Assembly (NCBI RefSeq): GCF_030315975.1
Contig: NZ_JASXSZ010000004.1
Location: 248,001-312,000 of the forward strand
DNA from: Microbacterium candidum
Lineage (GTDB): Bacteria; Actinomycetota; Actinomycetes; Actinomycetales; Microbacteriaceae
DNA: 64,000 nucleotides
Direction of reading: 5' to 3'
Positions within the stretch are counted from its first letter, which is position 1, and every line of letters begins with the position of its first letter. A program made the translations under genes and the position numbers. The notes below the pieces were generated by a model. The model was given only the letters and a program-made list of their open reading frames with translations. It ran no database searches and was not told the DNA's origin. Positions 55,965 through 62,968 of this stretch are shown piece after piece.

Positions 55965-57706
55965 GCGGATCGGCCAATGCGCTGGAGCTGCGCGACCTGA
56001 ACGTCTGGTTCGACCCCCGCGACGGACGCGGCGATCCCGTGCAGGTCGTCGAGCACCTCGACCTCGCAGTGGCCCCGGGGGAGCGGGTCGGCCTTGTCGG
56101 CGAGTCCGGCTCCGGGAAGACGACGACGATCCTCGCGGCGATGGGCCTGCTGCCCGCGAGCGCGACCGTCTCCGGCGGCGTGCTGATCGACGGCGTGGAC
56201 GCCATGCGCCAGGGTGAGACGAGCATGCACACGCACCGCTGGACCGATATCGCAATGGTGTTCCAGGGCGCGATGAGCGCGTTCAACCCGGTCAAGACGG
56301 TCGGGTGGCAGGTGCGCGAGGCGATGGAGATCCACGGGATCGCGAAGGGCCGGGCCGCTGAGCGGCGTACGGACGAGCTGCTCTCCCTCGTCGGGCTCCC
56401 GGCCGGGACGCAGCAGAAGTACCCGCATCAGCTCTCCGGCGGGATGAAGCAGCGCGCGGTCATTGCGATGGCACTCTCGTGCGACCCGAAGGTGCTGCTC
56501 GCCGACGAGCCGACCACGGCCCTCGACGTCGTCGTGCAGGATCAGATCCTGCGACTTCTCGCCCGGCTGTCGGACGAGCTGGGACTCGCGCTCGTGCTCG
56601 TGACGCACGACCTCGGCGTCGTCGCCCAGGCGTGCACGCGCGCCGCGGTCATGCGCGACGGGCGGATCGTCGAGGACGGTCCGATCGAGCAGCTGTATCG
56701 CGATCCTTCCCACCCGTACACGCGTCAGCTGTTCGATGCCACCCCCGACCTCTTCGCCGTCACCCCGCGGGAGGAGCCCGCCCCAGCGGCGCCACTGCTC
56801 GACGTCTCGGCGCTGCGCGTGGTCTACGGGCAGGGCGGGCGCAAGCGCGGTCGCGGCGCATCGACGCCGGCAGGCGCCATCGACCTGTCGCTGTCGCCCA
56901 GCCCGATGGCGGCCACCGAGACGATCATGACCACGAACGTGCGCGACGACGCGGCCGATGAGCGAGACCGGGCGAACGGTGCCGCCGTCGACGGCATCGA
57001 CCTCCAGGTCTCGGAGGGCGAGTTCGTCGCGCTCGTCGGGCAATCCGGCTGCGGCAAGACCACGACGCTTCAGGCGATCCTCGGCATGGTCCCTGTCGCG
57101 AGCGGCTCGATCCGCATCGACGGCACGGAGGTCGCCGGCCTGCGCGCGCGGGAGTGGCGCCCGCTGCGCCGGGACGTGCAGATGATCTACCAGGACCCCT
57201 ACGAGGCGCTGGACGGGCGGTTCCGGGTGCGGGATGCCGTGATGGAGCCGCTCATCGTGCACCGCGAGGGGAGCAGAACGGAGCGCAGGGAGCGCGTCGC
57301 GGAGGCCCTCAGCGATGTGGGGCTCGATCCCGACGTGTTCGGCGCCCGCTTCCCGCACGAGCTGTCCGGAGGTCAGCGCCAGCGCGTCGCGATCGCCGCG
57401 AGCCTCGTGCTCCGCCCGCACCTGCTGCTGGCCGACGAGCCCGTGTCGATGCTGGACGTGTCGGTTCGCACAGGGGTGCTGCAGCTGCTCGACAGGCTGC
57501 GGCACTCGCACCGGATGGGGATCCTCATGATCACCCACGACCTGTCCACCGCAGCGGCCTACGCCGACCGGATCGTCGTCATGCGCGCGGGCCGGATCGT
57601 CGAGCAGGGCGACCCATGGAGCATCGTGCACGAGCCGACCGCGGAGTACACCGAGCGGCTGCTGGCGAGCGTGCCGAGCCCGGATCCCGCACGAGCCGTC
57701 CGCTGA
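55961..57706 (+). CDS. Fused double ATPase of peptide ABC transporter (DppD-DppF)
   Basis: 581 residues with two ATP-binding domains. First: Walker A GESGSGKTT, signature LSGGMKQRAVIAMAL, Walker B LLADEPTTALDVV. Second: Walker A GQSGCGKTT, signature LSGGQRQRVAIAASL, Walker B LLADEPVSMLDVS. A stretch of about 60 residues from GQGGRKRGRGASTPAG to RANGAAVDGIDL splits the first and second strands of domain two, an insert not seen in usual DppF. GTG start overlaps the DppC stop. Powers import from the 52282 binding protein. Confidence 0.92.
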   Translation: MSGSANALELRDLNVWFDPRDGRGDPVQVVEHLDLAVAPGERVGLVGESGSGKTTTILAAMGLLPASATVSGGVLIDGVDAMRQGETSMHTHRWTDIAMVFQGAMSAFNPVKTVGWQVREAMEIHGIAKGRAAERRTDELLSLVGLPAGTQQKYPHQLSGGMKQRAVIAMALSCDPKVLLADEPTTALDVVVQDQILRLLARLSDELGLALVLVTHDLGVVAQACTRAAVMRDGRIVEDGPIEQLYRDPSHPYTRQLFDATPDLFAVTPREEPAPAAPLLDVSALRVVYGQGGRKRGRGASTPAGAIDLSLSPSPMAATETIMTTNVRDDAADERDRANGAAVDGIDLQVSEGEFVALVGQSGCGKTTTLQAILGMVPVASGSIRIDGTEVAGLRAREWRPLRRDVQMIYQDPYEALDGRFRVRDAVMEPLIVHREGSRTERRERVAEALSDVGLDPDVFGARFPHELSGGQRQRVAIAASLVLRPHLLLADEPVSMLDVSVRTGVLQLLDRLRHSHRMGILMITHDLSTAAAYADRIVVMRAGRIVEQGDPWSIVHEPTAEYTERLLASVPSPDPARAVR

Positions 57707-57718
57707 CGGGACCTGTCG

Positions 57719-57735
57719 GCATCCGTCCCGGATGC
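57719..57735 (+). terminator. Small hairpin after fused ATPase
   Basis: GCATCCG-TCC-CGGATGC, seven-base perfect stem, between convergent genes. Weak as a terminator. Confidence 0.4.
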
Positions 57736-57760
57736 AAGCCGGGTCTGTTCGGGAAGCTGC

Positions 57761-58588
57761 TCAGGAGCCGCCGCCGAGCGACTGCACGCTCCACGGCCCG
57801 TTGTGCGTCGGCTCGACCAGGCGCCGGTCCGAGGAACCGGAGATGTAGAACACGAAGTCGTGCGCGGGGTAGGTCTGCTGGAACGAGTCGAACGGCACGC
57901 CTGCCGCGTCCGCGCTCACCCCGCGGATCCGTACCACGTCCGCGCGCGGCCCCAGCTCGAGATGCTCGCGCTCCCACGAGGTCGGGCGGTCGACCTCGAT
58001 GGCCTGCTCGACGTACTCGTCGACGAACCCGTGCTTCTCGGCCAGGAATCCATAGAGCGAGCCACCCGTGGCGAGGTGCTTCTCGTCGAGCGACGGAACG
58101 AGGCTGAGCGGCACGACGGCCCGTTCGAGCACCTTCGGCGTCGAGCCCAGTCGGCGCACGCGCGAGATCTCCCACACGGGAGCGCCCTCGTCGATCCGCA
58201 GGGCCGCGGCGTGCTTCGCGCTCGGGATGCCGACGATGAGCCCGATGAGCTCCGTGGTCAGCTCGAGCCCGCGGTCGGCGGAGGTCAGCGTCTCCAGCAG
58301 GCCGCCGCGCGCCGAGGGCGTGCTCAGGATGCGCTGCGGCGCGACGAACGTGCCCACCCCCTGGTGGCGCACGATCTTGCCGTCTCGGTCGAGTTCGTCG
58401 AGCGCGCGTCGCACGGAGATGACGCTGACGCCGGCGAGCTCCGCGAGCTCGGCGGTGCTGGGCAGTCGAGCGCCCTCGCGCAGGCCCTGCTCCTCGATCA
58501 GTTCGATGACGAGGTCGTAGACGTGCTGGTAGCGCAGCGTCCGCGCGGGCGCGGAGCGCTGCGGGGTGGAGGGGTGTGACGCAGCCAT
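57761..58588 (-). CDS. GntR/HutC-family transcriptional regulator
   Basis: 275 residues from ATG 58588 (GAGAGGA upstream); the frame continues upstream without a ribosome site. N-terminal GntR winged helix LRYQHVYDLVIELIEEQGLR, AELAGVSVISVRRALDELDR, VRHQGVGTFV; C-terminal UTRA effector domain EISRVRRLGSTPKVLERAVV. HutC members respond to small ligands such as amino acids, histidine derivatives or sugar phosphates. Placed to control the adjoining peptide cluster. Its promoter has an AT-rich patch like those in front of the cluster's operons. Confidence 0.92.
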   Translation of the reverse strand: MAASHPSTPQRSAPARTLRYQHVYDLVIELIEEQGLREGARLPSTAELAELAGVSVISVRRALDELDRDGKIVRHQGVGTFVAPQRILSTPSARGGLLETLTSADRGLELTTELIGLIVGIPSAKHAAALRIDEGAPVWEISRVRRLGSTPKVLERAVVPLSLVPSLDEKHLATGGSLYGFLAEKHGFVDEYVEQAIEVDRPTSWEREHLELGPRADVVRIRGVSADAAGVPFDSFQQTYPAHDFVFYISGSSDRRLVEPTHNGPWSVQSLGGGS

Positions 58589-58618
58589 GGCGATCCTCTC
58601 ATGCGACCTCGACCTGCT

Positions 58619-58632
58619 ATATGTTGTCATAC
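58619..58632 (-). promoter_or_regulatory. Candidate GntR autoregulatory site
   Basis: Leftward GTATGACAACATAT; TATG-TTGT-CATA is a partial palindrome. About 30 bases before the gene start. Confidence 0.4.
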
Positions 58633-58656
58633 CAGGCATGAGAACGCCTCGGATCG

Positions 58657-59565
58657 TCAGGGAGAGTCGCGCGTGAACAGTCGCAGCGCGCGGGGCACGA
58701 CGTCGATCGTGAGCGGCAGCGCGCCGATCGGGTCTCCGTCGGCGTAGGCCGTGACGCCCGCCGCGTCGAGCCGGATCGAGCGCACCCTGCGCGTCGAGAC
58801 CTCGTCCACGGTGGTGTGGGTGCCCCTGTACACGCGCGGCAGGAGCCGCAGCAGGTGCAGCCGCCCCGCGGGGCGGACGAGCGTCACGTCCAGCAGCCCG
58901 TCAGCGGGGTCCGCATCCGGACAGATCGGGATCCCGCCGCCGTAGGTCCGACCGTTGCCCACGGTCGCCATCACGAGATCGCCGGACAGCTGCTCCCGCG
59001 TGCCGTCGGCGAGTTCGAGGTCGAGGGAGAACGGCACGCCGTGCAGGGTCAGGAACTCGATCAGGATCGCGATGTTGTAACGCGACCCGCCGCGCGGCCA
59101 GCGCATCGCGTTCGCCCGGTCGTTGACGCGCGAGTCGAATCCGCTCGCGAGCACGGTGCCGAAGAGCTCGGTCGAACCGTCTGCGCGCGTGACGCGAGCC
59201 AGGTCGATGTCCTTCGTCACGCCGGCGGCGATGGTGTCGGTCGCCGTCTCGACGTCGAGTTCGCGCAGGCCCGCGACGGCGGCGAGGTCGTTGCCCGTGC
59301 CCACCGGGATGATCCCGAGGGGGATGCCGGTTCCCGCGACCTCCTGCATCGCGAGATGCAACGTGCCGTCGCCGCCCGCGACGACGACGGCCGTCGCATC
59401 CAGCTCGATCGCCGCCCGCAGGAGCTTCGTCGACTCGGCGGCGCTCCCGCCGGAGACGATCGCGACCTCCATCCCGTGCGCGCGCAGGCGCTCCGCGGCG
59501 CGTTCCGCCGGACCCGTGCCGCCGCCGGCCCGCGCGGCTGGGTTCGCGAGAAGGGCGACCGTCAC
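58657..59565 (-). CDS. Diacylglycerol kinase/lipid kinase family protein
   Basis: 302 residues from GTG 59565, overlapping the preceding stop as GTGA. DAGK catalytic motifs: ALLANPAARAGGG, VVAGGDGTLHLAMQ, GIIPVGTGNDLAAV; the C-terminal beta region holds TVGNGRTYGGGIPICPDADP and DGLLDVTLV. Phosphorylates a lipid hydroxyl, most likely diacylglycerol, for recycling to phosphatidate. Next to an AGPS-like oxidase and glpD. Confidence 0.9.
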   Translation of the reverse strand: MTVALLANPAARAGGGTGPAERAAERLRAHGMEVAIVSGGSAAESTKLLRAAIELDATAVVVAGGDGTLHLAMQEVAGTGIPLGIIPVGTGNDLAAVAGLRELDVETATDTIAAGVTKDIDLARVTRADGSTELFGTVLASGFDSRVNDRANAMRWPRGGSRYNIAILIEFLTLHGVPFSLDLELADGTREQLSGDLVMATVGNGRTYGGGIPICPDADPADGLLDVTLVRPAGRLHLLRLLPRVYRGTHTTVDEVSTRRVRSIRLDAAGVTAYADGDPIGALPLTIDVVPRALRLFTRDSP

Positions 59566-61211
59566 GCGAGGATCTCGTCGTCGGCCGACGGTCGCCGCTC
59601 GGGGACGGCGACGAGCGCGCCGGGATTCATGATGCCGTTCGGGTCGAGCGTCGCCTTGACGGCTTGGAGCACATGGACGCCGAGCGGACCGATCTCGTCC
59701 TCGAGGTACGGGCGGTGGTCGCGCCCCACCGCGTGATGGTGGGTGATCGTGCCGCCGGCCGCGACGATCGCGCGGGATGCCGCATCCTTCGCCCGAGCCC
59801 ACTGCGCGGCGGGGTCGGCGGTGAGGGCCGCGACGACCGTGAAGTACAGCGATGCGCCCGCGGGGTACACGTGCGAGATGTGGCACAGGACGATCGGCTT
59901 CGTGTCGGCGAGCGCCTCGGTGAGGGCGACCGTCACGGCGTCCTTGAGTCCGGCGAGGTCGGTCCATGTGGCGGCGGTCTCGAGGGTCTCGGCGAGGACG
60001 CCGATGTCCAGCAGCGCGTCGCGGAGGGCCGGCGCGGCGAAACGTCCGCGCTCCCACGAGCGCGCCGCGGCCTCGCCGCGGTCCTTGCCGCGGTGCTTCG
60101 CGAAGACGGCGGCCGTGGCATCCCGCGCCGCCTTCGCCTCCCGCTTGCTCGCGCCCTCGAACGTCGCGACCGCGAGGCATCCGCGCATGCGCGCGACGTG
60201 CCCGCCGAGGGCCGCGTTGACGCGCGTCTCGGTCGCGTCGGACAGGCGCAGGACGGTCGGACGGATGCCGCGCTGCGTCAGGGCGCGGACGGCTTCGGCG
60301 CCGTCCGCGAAGCTCTTGAAGGTCCACGCGCCGTAGAGGGTCGCCTTCGGCAGCCGGTGCACGCGCACGGTGACCTCGGTGATGACGCCGAACGCACCCT
60401 CCGAGCCGAGGACGAGCTGCCGCAGATCCGGACCGGCCGCACTCGCCGGGGCGCGGTCGAGGTCGAGGTCGCCCACGGGAGAGGCGAACCGCATCCCGTG
60501 AACGAGATCGTCGAACCGGCCGTAGCCGCGCGACGCCTGACCGCTCGAGCGCGTCGCGGCGAACCCGCCGATCGAGGCATAGCGGAAGCTCTGCGGGAAG
60601 TGCCCCAGCGTGCAGCCGTGCGCGGCGAGGAGCTCTTCGGCCTGGGGGCCGGTGGTCCCCGCGCCGAACGTCGCGAGGAGCGACGTGCCGTCGAAGCGCA
60701 GCAGCCCGGCGGTGCCTTCGAGGTCGAGTGCGATGACGGCGCGGTGGGTGCCGGTTGCGGGCTCGACCCCGCCGACGACGCTCGTGCCGCCGCCGAACGG
60801 AACGACGGCGATGCCGCGCGCGTCGCAGATCGCGAGGACCGCCGCGACCTCGTCGTGGGTCGCGGGGCTCACCACGGCGTCGGGCGCCTGCTGCGTGCCC
60901 GGGTCGCGGCGGGCGAGGAGGTCGGGCGTGCTCTTGCCGCCGAGGTGCAGCGCCCGGGCGGCGTCATCCGTCGTCGCCGCGGCCGCGCTCCGCAGCGCGG
61001 TCAGGTCGTCGACGGAGAGACGGGACGGGCTCACGCGCGGCGACGGGATGCGGGGGACGGGATGCGGCTCCCCCCGCAGCATGCGCGCCGCGAGGAATCG
61101 CGCCGCGGCGGGAAGCCGGCGGACGTCCTCGTCTGTGCCCCATGCGTCCCACGTCATGCGCGGGCGGGTCTCAGGGACAGCGGGGAGCTCGGGGGGCGTC
61201 GTCGCGGCCAT
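59562..61211 (-). CDS. FAD-linked oxidase, alkyldihydroxyacetonephosphate-synthase-like
   Basis: 549 residues from ATG 61211. VAO/PCMH flavoprotein: FAD pyrophosphate segment VVPFGGGTSVVGG, ASIGGFAATRSSGQASRGYG, VLGSEGAFGVITEVTV; C-terminal GTITHHHAVGRDHRPYL, where AGPS enzymes also have HHH and a catalytic Tyr/His region. The N-terminus TWDAWGTDEDVRRLP matches AGPS more than glycolate oxidase. AGPS makes ether lipid precursors; bacterial homologues next to glpD may act on sn-glycerol compounds. Overlaps the DagK start. Confidence 0.85.
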   Translation of the reverse strand: MAATTPPELPAVPETRPRMTWDAWGTDEDVRRLPAAARFLAARMLRGEPHPVPRIPSPRVSPSRLSVDDLTALRSAAAATTDDAARALHLGGKSTPDLLARRDPGTQQAPDAVVSPATHDEVAAVLAICDARGIAVVPFGGGTSVVGGVEPATGTHRAVIALDLEGTAGLLRFDGTSLLATFGAGTTGPQAEELLAAHGCTLGHFPQSFRYASIGGFAATRSSGQASRGYGRFDDLVHGMRFASPVGDLDLDRAPASAAGPDLRQLVLGSEGAFGVITEVTVRVHRLPKATLYGAWTFKSFADGAEAVRALTQRGIRPTVLRLSDATETRVNAALGGHVARMRGCLAVATFEGASKREAKAARDATAAVFAKHRGKDRGEAAARSWERGRFAAPALRDALLDIGVLAETLETAATWTDLAGLKDAVTVALTEALADTKPIVLCHISHVYPAGASLYFTVVAALTADPAAQWARAKDAASRAIVAAGGTITHHHAVGRDHRPYLEDEIGPLGVHVLQAVKATLDPNGIMNPGALVAVPERRPSADDEILA

Positions 61212-61215
61212 GCGC

Positions 61216-61230
61216 ACAGTATGGCAAACT
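61216..61230. promoter_or_regulatory. Divergent -10 boxes for AGPS-like gene and glpD
   Basis: Only 25 bases separate the start codons. Leftward TACTGT (61216-61221) lies four bases before ATG 61211, as in the RDD gene. Rightward CAAACT (61225-61230) lies six bases before GTG 61237. Confidence 0.45.
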
Positions 61231-61236
61231 CGCCGG

Positions 61237-62781
61237 GTGACTCGGATCCTCGGCCGCACGCCGCATCCTTCCGCGCTCTCCGCGCGCCGGCGGTCGCGGG
61301 AACTCGAAGTCCTCGGAGACGACCCCCACGTCGACGTCGTCGTGATCGGCGGGGGGATCACGGGCGCGGGGCTGGCGCTGGATGCGGCATCCCGAGGGCT
61401 GCGCACGGTGCTCGTCGAGGCGCACGACCTCGCCTTCGGCACGAGCCGCTGGAGCTCGAAGCTCGTGCACGGCGGGCTGCGCTACCTCGCGAGCGGGCAG
61501 GTCGGCATCGCCTACGAATCGGCGTACGAGCGGCAGCTGCTCATGACCCGCATCGCGCCGCACCTCACGCGCCCGCTCGCGCAGGTCATGCCGCTGCACG
61601 ATCCCGGCGCGCTCGCCCGCGGGGCGTACGTCGGCGCCGGGTATGCGCTCGGCGACGGGCTGCGCCGGGTCGTGCGCACGCCCGGCCGCGTGCTCGCAGC
61701 GCCCGGAGCGCTCTCGCCCTCGTCGGTCGCCGCCCTCGCTCCCGCTGTACGGCGGGAGGGGCTGCGCGGCGGCGTGCACGGATGGGACGGGCAGCTCTTC
61801 GACGACGCCCGCCTCGTCGTCGCCGTCGCGCGGACGGCCGCCGGGTACGGGGCATCCGTCCTCACGCGCGTGCGCGCCGTCTCCGCGACCGGCGACCGGG
61901 TTGTCGTGCGCGACGAACTCACCGGCGACGAGCTCGAGCTGCACGCGGGCGCCGTCGTGAACGCGACAGGGGTGTGGGCCGGGCAGGTCGACCCGCACGT
62001 GCACCTCCGCCCGAGCCGTGGCACCCACCTCGTCGTGGAGACCGCGCGACTCGGGTGGTCCGACGTGTCGTTGACGGCGCCCCTTCCCGGGTCGTCGAGC
62101 CGCTTCGTCTTCACTGTCCCGGCGCCCCACGGCCGCACCTACATCGGCCTCACCGATGTCCCCGCGGGCGAGGAGGTGCCGGACGTGCCACGGGCGACGG
62201 ACGCCGAGATCGACCAGCTCCTCGGCGTCATCAACGGCGTGCTCGCCTCGCCCCTCTCGCGAGACGACGTCGTCGCGACGTTCGCCGGCCTGCGGCCGCT
62301 CCTCACGGGACCCGAGGGGGAGGAGACGAGCGATCTGTCGCGCAAGCACGCGATCGTGGAATCGGAATCCGGCATGCTCTCGGTCGTCGGCGGCAAGCTC
62401 ACGACCTACCGCCGCATGGCCGAGGACGGCATCGACGAGGTCGTGCGCCGCCGCGGCTTCGGCCCGATGTCGCGGACGCGCGACCTGCCGCTCGTGGGGG
62501 CGTGGCCCCGGGCGCGGCTGGGGGAGATCGCCGGGCCTGCACGGTACGTCCGGCGGTACGGGGCGGAGGCCCCCTACGTGTCGCGGCTTCCGTCGGGGCC
62601 GGGGGCCGCGCGCGAGGTCACCGCGCAGGAGCTGCACTGGGGCGTCGCTGTGGAGGGCGCTCTGACGATCGACGACCTGTTGGATCGGCGCACGCGGCTC
62701 GGGCTCGTCGCGGAGGATCGCGAGGCGTCGATGGATGCCGCGGCATCCGCCTTCGAGCGTGCCGGCGTGACCCCCACCTGA
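61237..62781 (+). CDS. glpD: Glycerol-3-phosphate dehydrogenase/oxidase (GlpD-type)
   Basis: 514 residues, leaderless GTG start. FAD dinucleotide fold VDVVVIGGGITGAGLALDAA, TSRWSSKLVHGGLRYLASG, AVVNATGVWAGQVD, FTVPAPHGRTYIGLTDVP, VVGGKLTTYRRMAEDGID. Oxidises sn-glycerol 3-phosphate to DHAP at the membrane and passes electrons to quinone. Slightly short at the C-terminus versus E. coli GlpD but with the C-terminal domain present. Divergent to the AGPS-like gene. Confidence 0.92.
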   Translation: MTRILGRTPHPSALSARRRSRELEVLGDDPHVDVVVIGGGITGAGLALDAASRGLRTVLVEAHDLAFGTSRWSSKLVHGGLRYLASGQVGIAYESAYERQLLMTRIAPHLTRPLAQVMPLHDPGALARGAYVGAGYALGDGLRRVVRTPGRVLAAPGALSPSSVAALAPAVRREGLRGGVHGWDGQLFDDARLVVAVARTAAGYGASVLTRVRAVSATGDRVVVRDELTGDELELHAGAVVNATGVWAGQVDPHVHLRPSRGTHLVVETARLGWSDVSLTAPLPGSSSRFVFTVPAPHGRTYIGLTDVPAGEEVPDVPRATDAEIDQLLGVINGVLASPLSRDDVVATFAGLRPLLTGPEGEETSDLSRKHAIVESESGMLSVVGGKLTTYRRMAEDGIDEVVRRRGFGPMSRTRDLPLVGAWPRARLGEIAGPARYVRRYGAEAPYVSRLPSGPGAAREVTAQELHWGVAVEGALTIDDLLDRRTRLGLVAEDREASMDAAASAFERAGVTPT

Positions 62782-62800
62782 ACCCTCGCTCCCGAACGTC

Positions 62801-62842
62801 CCCGCCTGCGTGTTCCCGCCTGCGTGTCGCCGCCTGCGTGTC
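62801..62842 (+). repeat. Three tandem 14-mers after glpD
   Basis: CCCGCCTGCGTGTT, CCCGCCTGCGTGTC and GCCGCCTGCGTGTC, in direct succession, 19 bases after the glpD stop. Confidence 0.65.
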
Positions 62843-62924
62843 GAATGACTGGTCGTCGGTCCCGACATGCCGAGCAGTCGGGCGAGAACCGGCGTGTCGA
62901 GGAGAGTGACCGGTCTTTCGACAC
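62838..62924. repeat. Inverted repeat between glpD and the permease gene
   Basis: 17-base arms (62838-62854 and 62908-62924) pair at 15 positions; a smaller CCCGAC/GTCGGG stem lies within. Possibly the glpD terminator or a REP-type element. Confidence 0.5.
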
Positions 62925-62955
62925 CGAGTCGGTCAGGGATGTCGGGGGTCCCCGG

Positions 62956-62961
62956 CAAACT
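62956..62961 (+). promoter_or_regulatory. -10 box of leaderless permease mRNA
   Basis: CAAACT, seven bases, then GTG 62969. The eight bases GGCAAACT are identical to those before glpD. Confidence 0.4.
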
Positions 62962-62968
62962 GGGAATC

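Noticed and set aside
59664-62909. 1081-codon rightward open frame across the AGPS-like gene and glpD
   Set aside because: Out-of-frame shadow of two real genes; composition is Arg/Ala-rich with no domains.
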